A DNA stretch of 64,000 bases, from assembly GCA_012728875.1 (NCBI GenBank), contig JAAYEF010000004.1, positions 23,100 through 87,099 of the forward strand. The letters are read 5' to 3'. Source of the DNA: Candidatus Cloacimonadota bacterium. GTDB taxonomy: Bacteria; Cloacimonadota; Cloacimonadia; Cloacimonadales; Cloacimonadaceae. Shown here one piece after another: positions 27,874 to 36,629 of this stretch (position 1 is its first letter; every line of letters begins with the position of its first letter). The translations under genes were made by a program, and so were the position numbers. The notes under the pieces were generated by a model that worked only from the letters and a program-made list of their open reading frames with translations, was not told the DNA's origin and did not search any database.

Positions 27874-28785
27874 TTATTTTTTGTTCGAGGCTTCCTCGTC
27901 GTCGCTTTTGTCGCTGCGGCCATCTTTGTAGATCCGCTTCACTTTGCGTTTGCTTTTGCCGGAGCCATAGCGCGAGTAGTAGCGATTGGCATAGTTTCCA
28001 TAGCCATATTGGAAGCCTCCCAAGCTGGCGGCGCTGAATCCCTTGACCCCCATCAGGGCAAGCAGATACATGATGAGCTTGGTTCCATAATATGACAAGA
28101 CCGAGGCTACGAAAAGCACCAAAATGGCTCCGAAAAAGTGGATGACAAAGACCTTCATGGGAGCCACGGTGTTTGTGACAATGGCCTGTTCAAGCTCCAC
28201 ATACAGCAGGGTGGTGTCTGCACGTCTGAGCACATCCACCAGGTTTTCCTGCACGCGGATCTGGCTGATCAGGTCTTCCTTGTCCTTGGCGATGTTTCCA
28301 TACACGTGACCCATCGCATCGAGGTCCGCCAGGTTTTTGCGCCTGGATTCCAGAATCAATTCTTCGGTTTCAAGACGTTTGTTCACCAGGGAGGAATCCA
28401 CCACCTCTTTGTCCACGGTGATGCTGCCAACCTTTCCAAATTTGGCCTTGATGGTGGGCAGATTGCTGCTTTCAATTTTGAACACATATACGCCGTGGTT
28501 GCCTTCACTGGCTTTCATAAGCGGCTTTTCCAAGGAATAGGCGCCGATCACGGCATCCATTTCCTGGGTTGCGTTCTTCAGGCTGGTGCTGCGCACGCGG
28601 AGCTTGGCTTTGTTTTGCCAACTGTAGTCGGTGAAAAGCTTGTCGGAATCTCTATAGTATGCCTGGGAGCCGGTGTCGGATTTTTGGGGCTTGTTCAAAA
28701 AAGCTCTGTAGCCCGCCCATGTCAAAGACAGGAAGATCACAAAAATTGCGACCGACCTGAGTCTCCGTGATGACTTTTTCGCCAT
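27874..28785 (-). CDS. DUF4349-type membrane protein
   Basis: 303 residues. An N-terminal hydrophobic segment (about 10-26) is followed by an extracytoplasmic domain and a coiled-coil-prone stretch (about 120-190). Another membrane helix sits near 205-235 and the C-terminal tail is basic and Lys/Ser/Tyr-rich. The G-S-I-T-V-D-K-E-V-V-D-S-S-L-V-N-K-R-L-E-T-E pattern is typical of DUF4349. ATG at 28785 is preferred to the upstream TTG because GAGGTT precedes it. It lies eight bases after recN. Role unknown. Confidence 0.83.
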   Translation of the reverse strand: MAKKSSRRLRSVAIFVIFLSLTWAGYRAFLNKPQKSDTGSQAYYRDSDKLFTDYSWQNKAKLRVRSTSLKNATQEMDAVIGAYSLEKPLMKASEGNHGVYVFKIESSNLPTIKAKFGKVGSITVDKEVVDSSLVNKRLETEELILESRRKNLADLDAMGHVYGNIAKDKEDLISQIRVQENLVDVLRRADTTLLYVELEQAIVTNTVAPMKVFVIHFFGAILVLFVASVLSYYGTKLIMYLLALMGVKGFSAASLGGFQYGYGNYANRYYSRYGSGKSKRKVKRIYKDGRSDKSDDEEASNKK

Positions 28786-28793
28786 TATAAACC

Positions 28794-30491
28794 TCAAGTT
28801 TTATATTTATTTATCAGTTCCCGGGCGTGCTGCAGGGAAACGTTGGAAACGTCTCCCGAAAGCATCCGGGCCAGTTCTTCCAATCTTTGCCGGGGCATCA
28901 GTTCCGTCATTTTGATCACGGTTTTGGGGCCGCCGGATTCCTTGTTCAAAGCGATCTGGCGATCCGCAATGGCGGCAATCTGCGCCAGGTGCGTGATGCA
29001 AATGATGCGGTGACGGCGAGCCAGTTGAAAGATGAACTGCGCCACGTTTTCAGCCGTTTTGCCGCCGATGCCGGCATCAATCTCGTCCAGGATCATCAGC
29101 TTTTCGTCCATGCGCAGAGACAGCACCTTTTTGATGGCGAGAAGAATCCGGGAAAGTTCGCCTCCGGAAGCCACTGCCGACAAGGGTTTAAGCTGTCCAC
29201 CCCGGTTTGCACTGAAGAAAAACTGACAGGAATCCTGACCCTGTTCTGTGCAGGAATCAAGATAATCTTGCATTATGATTTTCCCCTCCGATTTTCTGTC
29301 AATACTTATTTTGAATCTGGCGTCCCCAAGTGAAAGCTGGCTGATGTTTTCGCGCAATTCCTCGGAAAGGGTGGCGGCAGCTTTTTCGCGGGATTTGCTG
29401 AGCTGGTCGGCGCTTTGTTTGAGCTTGCCAAAGTCTTGTTCAATGGAGAGTTCCAGGTTTTCGATGCTCTGCCCGAGGTCGGCGAAGGAGTTGAGCTGTT
29501 CCTCGCGGAGGGCTTGCAGTTCCAGCAGTTCGCCGCTGTGGGTCAATCTGTGTTTGTGGAGCAGGCTGTTGATCAGGTCCAGGCGCTCCTGGATGGCTTG
29601 CAGGCGGATTGGGTCGCTGTCCAGCTCCAGGGTGAGTTCGCTCAAGGCTGCGGCGTTTTCGCCGATCTGATCCTGGCAATCGCGCAGACTCTGTTCGATC
29701 GCCGCCAAACGCTGGTTCAAATGAGCATATTTGGAAAGCCCCGCCAAAGAGCCTGAGATCCTGACGTGAACGCTGTTTTCGCCTTCATAGAGTTCAAAGG
29801 ATGCCGCGCCTGCGGTTTCGGCGATCTCCCGGGCATGGCTCAGCAGGTCAAACTCCTGCTGCAGTTCAAGTTCCTCGCCCGGACGCAAGGCAGCTTGCTG
29901 AAGTTCATCGAATTGAAATTGGTGCAGTTCCTGAAGCTGGCGCTGGGTTTCGGCTTGTTCTTTGAGGTTTTGCAGCTCTTTGATCTGGTCGCGCAGATTG
30001 CGGTAGCGGGCGGCAAAATCGGTTTTCAGGTCTTGGTTTTGAGCGTGCAGATCCAAAAGCTGAAGCTGATATGAGCCCAAAAGCAGCCTTTGCTGGTCGC
30101 GTTGGTGATGAAAATCGATCATCAGGGGCTTCATCTCGCGCATCATCGCCGCCGCAACCCTGCGTCCATTCAAGAAATAAGCCGATCTGCCCGCCGGGGT
30201 CAGTTCGCGCGCCAAAATGAGCTCACCCTCGGTTTCCTGACCCTGCCGGCTCAGATATTCCTGCAATTCGGTATTTTGGCTGATGTCGAAACTGGCTTCC
30301 AGATAGATGGGTTTTGCGGGGTCAAAAGCCTCCAAAGCGGGGGAGGGATCGCCAAAAATGAGCGAAATGGCGCCCACCAGGATGGACTTTCCCGCGCCGG
30401 TCTCACCGCTGAGCACGGTCATGCCGGCACCGAATTCCAGCGTCTGCTGCGGCACAAAAAGGTAGTTCTGAATCTGGATTCCGGTGAGCAT
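28794..30491 (-). CDS. recN: DNA repair protein RecN
   Basis: SMC-like ATPase for double-strand-break repair. Its 565 residues show Walker A G-E-T-G-A-G-K-S (29-36), long central coiled coils rich in Gln, Leu and Glu, and the C-terminal signature A-S-G-G-E-L-S-R-I with Walker B L-M-I-L-D-E-I-D-A-G-I-G-G. It starts directly after the nadK stop, with no gap, so translation is probably coupled. Confidence 0.97.
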   Translation of the reverse strand: MLTGIQIQNYLFVPQQTLEFGAGMTVLSGETGAGKSILVGAISLIFGDPSPALEAFDPAKPIYLEASFDISQNTELQEYLSRQGQETEGELILARELTPAGRSAYFLNGRRVAAAMMREMKPLMIDFHHQRDQQRLLLGSYQLQLLDLHAQNQDLKTDFAARYRNLRDQIKELQNLKEQAETQRQLQELHQFQFDELQQAALRPGEELELQQEFDLLSHAREIAETAGAASFELYEGENSVHVRISGSLAGLSKYAHLNQRLAAIEQSLRDCQDQIGENAAALSELTLELDSDPIRLQAIQERLDLINSLLHKHRLTHSGELLELQALREEQLNSFADLGQSIENLELSIEQDFGKLKQSADQLSKSREKAAATLSEELRENISQLSLGDARFKISIDRKSEGKIIMQDYLDSCTEQGQDSCQFFFSANRGGQLKPLSAVASGGELSRILLAIKKVLSLRMDEKLMILDEIDAGIGGKTAENVAQFIFQLARRHRIICITHLAQIAAIADRQIALNKESGGPKTVIKMTELMPRQRLEELARMLSGDVSNVSLQHARELINKYKT

Positions 30492-31340
30492 CTATTTACC
30501 CAGGTTCATTTTACGCCGCAGGATCTGGTAGAAGGTGCGGTTTGAAAGCTTGATGAACTGAACCTGCTCTTTGGCAGCTCGGATCAGCACTTCGTCGTTT
30601 TCCTGCAGGCGGGAGCAGGTGACGCCGTCAAGCTGCAGCGCCGCCGGGGCTTCCAAACCGTGCACGCGCATCAAAATGGTGTCCCCACTGGAAAAAACCA
30701 TGGAACGGATGCTCAGAAGATGCGGGTTGAGCGGGTTCAAAACGATCGCACGCAGGTCTGGAGCGAGGATGGGGCCGCCCGCGGCGAGGGAATAGGCGGT
30801 GGAGCCGGTGGGCGTGCTTGCCACAACTCCGTCGCAGCGGGTGTCGAACACAAATCTGCCGCCGCTGAAGATACGCACCCGGATCAGGCGCGGAGTGTCG
30901 GCCTTGTGGATCACCGCATCGTTGAGAGCAAGCCCGCAAAACTCGATCCTGCCCCCTCTGCGCAATTCACATTTGATCAGCATCCGGGACAGCAGGCGAT
31001 ATTTTTTGTGGATCAGATCCCGGACGGACCGTTCCAAATCCGAGAGCGTGGCTTCGGAAAGAAAGCCCAGGTAACCCAGGTTCACGCCCAAAATGGGGGC
31101 ATCGGCATGGATCGCCAGGTCTATGGCGCGCAGGATGGTGCCGTCGCCTCCGAAAACCAGGACGCAGTCGATGTTTTGGCAGCTCGGTCCCAGGGTTTCC
31201 ACCCAGGTGGGCAGCAAGTCACGCTGTTCGGGACTGCCCCAAAACTGGATCTCATATTCCGCGGTCAGGCGCTTCAGCAGGTCAAAAACCCTTGCTTTTT
31301 CAGCGTAGGCGGGGTTCACATAAATGGCAAAGTCGGTCAT
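30492..31340 (-). CDS. nadK: NAD kinase
   Basis: Makes NADP from NAD and ATP or polyphosphate. Its 282 residues carry the G-G-D-G-T motif (64-68), G-V-N-L-G-Y-L-G-F-L and T-P-T-G-S-T-A-Y, all diagnostic. The ATG overlaps the rsgA stop by four bases. recN follows immediately, an order seen in many bacteria. Confidence 0.97.
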   Translation of the reverse strand: MTDFAIYVNPAYAEKARVFDLLKRLTAEYEIQFWGSPEQRDLLPTWVETLGPSCQNIDCVLVFGGDGTILRAIDLAIHADAPILGVNLGYLGFLSEATLSDLERSVRDLIHKKYRLLSRMLIKCELRRGGRIEFCGLALNDAVIHKADTPRLIRVRIFSGGRFVFDTRCDGVVASTPTGSTAYSLAAGGPILAPDLRAIVLNPLNPHLLSIRSMVFSSGDTILMRVHGLEAPAALQLDGVTCSRLQENDEVLIRAAKEQVQFIKLSNRTFYQILRRKMNLGK

Positions 31341-32407
31341 TCCAAGGATTCCATCAGTCTGAGATAGGATTCGTAGCGTTCAATGGGGATCTTCCCCTGT
31401 TCCAGAGCGTCCAAAACCGCGCAGTCCTCCTCATGGCTGTGGCTGCAGTCACGGAAAAAACATTGCGTTGCCAGCGGGGCAAAACCGGGAAAGACCTTGG
31501 GTATCTGCTCCAGCACATCGCGGTGGAGGTTCACGGTCTTGATGCCCGGTGTGTCCAGAAGATGACCGCCAAAGCTCCAGGGCAAAAGGATGGCCTGGGT
31601 GGTGGTGTGGCGCCCTTTTTCGTTGTGCCTGCTCACCGACGCCACACGCAGGTCCAAGCCGGGTTCCAGCCAGTTTATCAAGGAACTTTTCCCCGTGCCG
31701 GATTGTCCGGAAAACACGCTGTCCCTGTCTGTGAGCAGCCTTTTCAGTTCGGGCATGCCTTCGCCGCTGGTGGCGGATGTGTAAAGCAGCTCAAAGCCGG
31801 ATTCGCGATAGTAGCCGAGGGTTTGCTCAAGCTCGGCGGCGTCTTCGCAGAGGTCGATCTTGTTGATCACGATGATGGGCTGGATCTCTTCCAGGGCGGC
31901 AACGCAGAGGTAGCGGTCGATGAGGCCGGTTTTGATCCGCGGCTCGCGCCAGGAGGAGGTGATCACAACCTGGTCGATGTTTGCCGCCACGATGATCTCT
32001 TTTTGGAATCTCCCATCGCCGTAGCGGGAAAGGGTGTTTCGGCGCGGTAAGATGTTCTCCACGCGGAAGTTGGGAGCATCGGAAATGTCCAGTTCCACGT
32101 GGTCGCCCACCGCCGCCAAGCCAGTGGTGGAGTAGGAAAATTGCTTCAAACGGCCGGACAGGGTTGCCTCATGAAGTTCATTTTCCGCCTCCACCAAAAA
32201 GCTGTAGTTCGTGCGGACTTCCAGGATGCGCCCGGGAACCAGTTCAGCGTCGGTCTTGTATTTGTCATGCTGCTTTTCCGCGGTGCGCATGGCCTTGTAT
32301 TCGGATCTTTCCCGCCGGTCGTCCAGCGAGTCCAGATCCGGAACTTTGACATTCTTGAGCCTCGGATCCGCTGGCCGAAGCTGTCTTTTCCTGTCCCGTT
32401 GTCTCAT
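31337..32407 (-). CDS. rsgA: Ribosome small-subunit-dependent GTPase A (RsgA)
   Basis: Late 30S-assembly GTPase. The GTPase motifs are circularly permuted as expected: N-K-I-D (182-185), then G-Q-S-G-T-G-K-S (234-241), then D-T-P-G (285-288). An OB domain precedes them (about 55-125). The C-terminal zinc site is C316, C321, H323 and C329. Its 356 residues are slightly long owing to a basic N-terminal extension of about 50 residues. It lies five bases after the M16C protease gene. Confidence 0.97.
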   Translation of the reverse strand: MRQRDRKRQLRPADPRLKNVKVPDLDSLDDRRERSEYKAMRTAEKQHDKYKTDAELVPGRILEVRTNYSFLVEAENELHEATLSGRLKQFSYSTTGLAAVGDHVELDISDAPNFRVENILPRRNTLSRYGDGRFQKEIIVAANIDQVVITSSWREPRIKTGLIDRYLCVAALEEIQPIIVINKIDLCEDAAELEQTLGYYRESGFELLYTSATSGEGMPELKRLLTDRDSVFSGQSGTGKSSLINWLEPGLDLRVASVSRHNEKGRHTTTQAILLPWSFGGHLLDTPGIKTVNLHRDVLEQIPKVFPGFAPLATQCFFRDCSHSHEEDCAVLDALEQGKIPIERYESYLRLMESLE

Positions 32408-32412
32408 TTTTT

Positions 32413-35334
32413 TTAGCCAAAGAGCGGAGTGAGCCGGTCAAACAGCTCCTGGGACTCCTTGAGTTTCGCTTCGTTGCCAAACACGCAGAAGTGTTCCTGC
32501 TGCATCACGGCTTCCACCATATCGGCAAAGGCACGGATGTCTTCAACGCGGGTGGAAAGAACCTCGTCGCGGATCTGCTGCCTGTCTTCCTGGGTGAAGC
32601 CGGTGATGTAGTCCTCATCCGCGGTCGCACCCTTGCGTTCGGGAGTGAGCGGATAATCCAGCGCAGAGATCACGCCGATGATGAATTTGTCCATCTCACG
32701 GCGGCTGCAATCGAAGTTGCGGATGAATTCCGGCACGCGATCGTAGGTTTCCAGGGTTTCCCGCAGGTTTGGGTCGCGATAGGAACAGAAGAACATGTTG
32801 CCATTAGTTTGGAAGCCTGCCCAGGCGCCGTAGGCACCGCCTTTTTCGCGCAGCTCACGATGCAGGAATTCGTTGGAAAGGATGCTGTTCAGAACTCTCA
32901 GCTTTCCGGAATAGGGAAAGCCCTTGCGGAAGAAGCTGCCGCCCTTGGCGCAGTATTGCACCTGGACCGGAGCCAAGATTCCTTCGTTGGATTTTCCGGA
33001 GTGGATGGGACGTTCCACAGCCTGGGGGGTCTCGGCGGAAAGAGCATCCACCAGGGTTCCCAGATGCTTGGATGTTTCGGCGATCCCCTCTTCGTCGCTG
33101 GTGATGCTGACCAGCAGGTTTTTGCGCAGGAAATAGCTCTTTTGCACGCGTTCCAGTCCGGCGATGATGGGTTCGATGCCTTCATCCAGCCTGGCTTCCA
33201 GCTCACACAGGAACTTATAGAAAGCAAGGCCGTTGCTGAGGTCGTTGAACCGGTTCAATTGGCTGAAAGGAGCCAGCAAACGATCGATGGCAATGCCGTG
33301 TCCGCTGTCAAGCAGCCTGGCTTCCAGCTTGGATTTGATCTCGCGGATCAGCTGGCTCAGCCGTTCCCGGTCTGTGAAAACCGGACGCAGCGCCAGTTCG
33401 GTGGCGAGTTCCAGAAATTTCTGCATCTTGGAGGAAACCACTTTGCCCACAAGCGTGAGCTTTGGCAGAGCCTGGTCGGGGTCGAGGTAGTCACTGCGCG
33501 AAGCCAGCACCAAGCCCAAGCCGCCGGTGTGGATATTGATCTCGTTGAAAAGCTCGGCATAGCCAAAGTTTTGGCTGTCCATCTGACCGCAAAGCGCGTT
33601 GTAGAGCGAAATCCAGGGCAGATCATCCTCAGGGGCGTGAGCCAGATCGAAATAGGCGCGCAGATAGACGATGCCGTTTGTGCTATATTGGTGTTTCAGC
33701 AGGGTCAGATCGTTTCGTTTTTCCACTTCGGTGTGGTAGCTTTCAGCTTGTTTGTCAATGTCGTTCAGGCTCAGCACGGGGATTTTTTCCAAGTCCTCCA
33801 TGCTGGGTTCTTCCTGCTGCCATTCCAAAAATTCGGCGTTGAATTCCACCAGCTCGTCGATCTGCTCTTTGCTCATGCCTGCTTTGGTGGCGGCAAGTTT
33901 TTCCTTCAGTTCATCATCCCAGCGGTTTGCGAGTCCCGGCACCGGCACATAGAGGATCTGGCTGGCGTGCTTGTTGTCCAGCATCGCTTTTTGGATCAGA
34001 TCCTCGAAATAGGGCTCGGTCAAGCCGCGACGCAGCTCTTGCAGGGATTCTTCAAAGCCCAGGCCGTCCAGTGGATTGCCGCCGTGCATCCAGTAGTCAT
34101 AGACTGAAAAAGCGTAGTAGAGTCCCTTGGGACCCCAGCTCGTCTGGCCTTCGCGCAACATGAATTCGCGGCGGTTGATCACCGCTTCGATCAGTTTTTT
34201 GTCTATCCCTTCCCGAACCAGGCGCTCCAGTTCGCCCCTGATCAGGTTTGCCATCGCCTCCGCGTCCTCCTGCTTCAACTGTTTGCAGATGATGCTGAGC
34301 GTGGGCTGCAAGATCCCATCCCGGAAGTAGAAGCTGGTGTCTCGCGCCAAGCCGGATTTGAGGATGGCATGTTTCAGCGGCGAAGCGGGAGTCCACATCA
34401 GGATGCTCGTCAACGCGTTTATGGCGTGGCTGAGCTTGAGATCCGGGCTTTGTCCATAGGTGTAGTTCAGGCTCAGATGATATTGATGCTCAATGTCCTT
34501 GCCTTCCTCCACCGGATATTCGATCTCCAGCTTCTGGGGGGCGTCAAAAGGCTTTTGCGGCTTGATCGTGACCACTTCCTGCGAACGCTCGAACTTGCTG
34601 AGATATTCGGCATCCATGATCTCGAACACGGCATCCGCATCCGCATCACCATACAAGAAAATGTAGGAATTTGAAGGATGATAGTGTTTGCGGTGGAAAG
34701 CCAAAAAAGCCTCGTTGGTGAGCTCTGGAATCTCTTTGGGGTCGCCGCCGGATTCCACGCCATAGGTGTTGTCTGGAAACTGCGCCTGTTGGTTGAACCG
34801 GGAAATCACGGCGTCTGGAGAGGAAAACGCTCCACGCATCTCGTTATAGACCACACCGCGGATTTTCAGCTCGTCCTCGGGGCTGGTGAGTTCATAGTGC
34901 CAGCCTTCCTGATGCAGGATGTTCGGCTGTTCATAGATCTTGGGGAAAAACACCGCATCCAGATAGACCCGGCTCAGGTTGATGAAGTCCTTGGCGTTTG
35001 TGCTGCCAACGGGATACAGCGTCATGTCCGAATCCGTCATGGCATTGATGAAAGTGTTTAGCGAACCCTTGATCAGTTCCATGAACGTGGATTTCGCGGG
35101 GAAATTTTTGGATCCGTTCAGCACGGAGTGTTCCAAGATGTGCGGGCAGCCGGTGCTGTCTGTGGGGACAGTTTTGAAAGAGGCGCAGAAAAGCTTGTTG
35201 TTGTCGTCGCATTTCAAGCGCAGCAGCCTGGCACCGCTTTTTTGATGTTCCCACAGCGATGCGGTGGCGTCAATTTCTTTGATCTCACGGGTTTCGATGA
35301 GCGCAAAGCCGTGCATCACAGCCTGCTTTTCCAT
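32413..35334 (-). CDS. M16C-family metalloprotease (presequence-protease-like)
   Basis: 973 residues, the size of PreP/Cym1-type enzymes with four M16 domains forming a closed chamber that degrades peptides. The inverted zinc motif H-I-L-E-H is at residues 65-69. The first domain continues with N-A-M-T-D-S-D-M-T-L-Y-P, typical of the family. The ATG at 35334 is preferred because AGGAGA lies six bases before it; an upstream in-frame start would overlap dapA. No signal peptide was seen, so a cytoplasmic peptidase role is likely. Confidence 0.93.
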   Translation of the reverse strand: MEKQAVMHGFALIETREIKEIDATASLWEHQKSGARLLRLKCDDNNKLFCASFKTVPTDSTGCPHILEHSVLNGSKNFPAKSTFMELIKGSLNTFINAMTDSDMTLYPVGSTNAKDFINLSRVYLDAVFFPKIYEQPNILHQEGWHYELTSPEDELKIRGVVYNEMRGAFSSPDAVISRFNQQAQFPDNTYGVESGGDPKEIPELTNEAFLAFHRKHYHPSNSYIFLYGDADADAVFEIMDAEYLSKFERSQEVVTIKPQKPFDAPQKLEIEYPVEEGKDIEHQYHLSLNYTYGQSPDLKLSHAINALTSILMWTPASPLKHAILKSGLARDTSFYFRDGILQPTLSIICKQLKQEDAEAMANLIRGELERLVREGIDKKLIEAVINRREFMLREGQTSWGPKGLYYAFSVYDYWMHGGNPLDGLGFEESLQELRRGLTEPYFEDLIQKAMLDNKHASQILYVPVPGLANRWDDELKEKLAATKAGMSKEQIDELVEFNAEFLEWQQEEPSMEDLEKIPVLSLNDIDKQAESYHTEVEKRNDLTLLKHQYSTNGIVYLRAYFDLAHAPEDDLPWISLYNALCGQMDSQNFGYAELFNEINIHTGGLGLVLASRSDYLDPDQALPKLTLVGKVVSSKMQKFLELATELALRPVFTDRERLSQLIREIKSKLEARLLDSGHGIAIDRLLAPFSQLNRFNDLSNGLAFYKFLCELEARLDEGIEPIIAGLERVQKSYFLRKNLLVSITSDEEGIAETSKHLGTLVDALSAETPQAVERPIHSGKSNEGILAPVQVQYCAKGGSFFRKGFPYSGKLRVLNSILSNEFLHRELREKGGAYGAWAGFQTNGNMFFCSYRDPNLRETLETYDRVPEFIRNFDCSRREMDKFIIGVISALDYPLTPERKGATADEDYITGFTQEDRQQIRDEVLSTRVEDIRAFADMVEAVMQQEHFCVFGNEAKLKESQELFDRLTPLFG

Positions 35335-35344
35335 AAATAATCTC

Positions 35345-36220
35345 CTATATGAATTTGTATTCTTGCAAAACTTTGCGCAGGATTTCGCGGTTTGCATCCT
35401 GCAGAGGACAGATGGGCAGACGGAATTCCAAGCCGATCTTTCCCATCATGTGAAGCGATTCCTTGGCTGGAATGGGGTTGGTTTCGATAAACATCGCCCA
35501 GTTCAGCTTTTGCAGATCACGATGCTGCTTGGCGGCGGTGGCATAATCCCCTGCCAGACAGCTTTCCATGTGCGTGCTCATCAGTTTGGGCGCCACGTTT
35601 GCGGTCACGGAGATGCAGCCTTTGCCGCCGATGGACATCAGAGGCAGGTTCAGGGCATCCTCTCCGCTCATCAGGGAAAAGCTTTGCGGGGCGTCGCGGA
35701 TGATTTCCGTGGCTTGGGCGATGTTTCCGCTGGCTTCCTTCACGCCTGCGATGTTTGGGCAGTCATGAGCCAGTTTCACCATGGTGGCGGAATTGATGTT
35801 CACCCCGGTGCGACCCGGAACGTTGTAAACCACGATGGGGATGTCCACTTCGTCTGCAATGGCTTTAAAGTATTGATACATGCCGTTTTGAGTGGGTTTG
35901 ATGTAGTAGGGCGTGATAATGAGTGCGGAATCCGCTCCCAGTTCTTTGGCGCGGCGTGTGGCTGCCAAACTCTGTTTGAAGTTGTGGCTGCCGGTTCCGA
36001 TCATCACCGGCACGCGCTTGTTGATCTTTTGCAAAGCGAAAAGCAGCAGAGCTTCCTTTTCGTCCGATGCCAAAGCGGCGGTCTCCGCGGTGGTTCCCAA
36101 AAGCAGGATGCCGTGGGTGCCGTTTTCGACGTGGAATTCCAGCAATCCTTCCAGGGCGGAATAGTCTATCCCGCCGTCTTTGAAAGGCGTCACCAAAGCT
36201 ACGTATGAACCTTGCAACAT
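35345..36220 (-). CDS. dapA: 4-hydroxy-tetrahydrodipicolinate synthase
   Basis: Condenses pyruvate with aspartate semialdehyde at the entry to lysine and diaminopimelate synthesis. Its 291 residues contain G-T-T-A-E, the Tyr of V-Y-N-V-P-G-R-T-G and Schiff-base Lys161 in G-V-K-E-A-S-G. AAAGGAG precedes the ATG. It heads a tight run of seven genes: gaps after it are 10, 5, -4, 0, 8 and 24 bases. No lysine riboswitch was recognised upstream. Confidence 0.95.
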   Translation of the reverse strand: MLQGSYVALVTPFKDGGIDYSALEGLLEFHVENGTHGILLLGTTAETAALASDEKEALLLFALQKINKRVPVMIGTGSHNFKQSLAATRRAKELGADSALIITPYYIKPTQNGMYQYFKAIADEVDIPIVVYNVPGRTGVNINSATMVKLAHDCPNIAGVKEASGNIAQATEIIRDAPQSFSLMSGEDALNLPLMSIGGKGCISVTANVAPKLMSTHMESCLAGDYATAAKQHRDLQKLNWAMFIETNPIPAKESLHMMGKIGLEFRLPICPLQDANREILRKVLQEYKFI

Positions 36221-36629
36221 TTTATTGTCTCCTTTCTCCCAAAGTGGGATCCATTAATAGTTTAGAGCTCTGCACGAAGGCTTTTTCAGCGCATCGTCGT
36301 GATTCAAGCATGGTTTTTCCATTTTTGCCCAATGTCCAAAATCCGTCAATATAAATGTGAAAAACGCTTGTTTGCCTCTGAAAACCGGGGTGATCTTTGA
36401 GCCGAAATCAAGCCGATCTTTTGCCGGTTTCGCTTGGTGCTTGAGGCTCTTTGCCCAGCCTCCGCACCAAAGCTCATCAGCCACTCGCTAAAAAGCGGGT
36501 GCCCAACGGGTGCGAGGGGCACAGGCGATCCGCTGGGCTCAAGGGTGAAGCAGTGGAAAGCATTGAGCTATGGTAAAATACGGGTTTTTGGATGGGCTTT
36601 GGGGAGGGAAAAATATGGGTTTGGGGAAG
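36221..36629. other. Intergenic region with a nested inverted-repeat element
   Basis: About 410 bases between dapA and the end of the glycosyltransferase run, both on the minus strand. Short open frames (for example 36254-36484, minus) have no ribosome site or recognisable protein. The main content is the structured element described at 36432-36551. Confidence 0.6.
36432..36551. ncRNA. Candidate structured RNA / nested palindromic element
   Basis: Five complementary pairs are nested in order. From outside in they are GCTT (36432-36435) with AAGC (36548-36551); CTTGAG (36440-36445) with CTCAAG (36538-36543); CCCAG (36454-36458) with CTGGG (36533-36537); CCTCCGCACC (36459-36468) with GGTGCGAGG (36509-36517, one bulge); and CACTCGCT (36482-36489) with AGCGGGTG (36494-36501, one GU) around an AAAA loop. 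No T-run follows. It matches no RNA class recalled here; the strand is unknown, and a mobile-element remnant is an alternative. Confidence 0.4.

Noticed and set aside
32491..34107. 538-codon open frame opposite the M16C protease
   Set aside because: Antisense shadow with no ribosome site; the minus strand encodes the zinc protease.
36254..36484. 76-codon minus-strand open frame between dapA and the glycosyltransferases
   Set aside because: No ribosome site, no known similarity, and it runs into the nested inverted-repeat element.
36221..36629. Lysine riboswitch upstream of dapA
   Set aside because: The structured element there lacks the conserved L-box sequences and ends about 210 bases before the gene.
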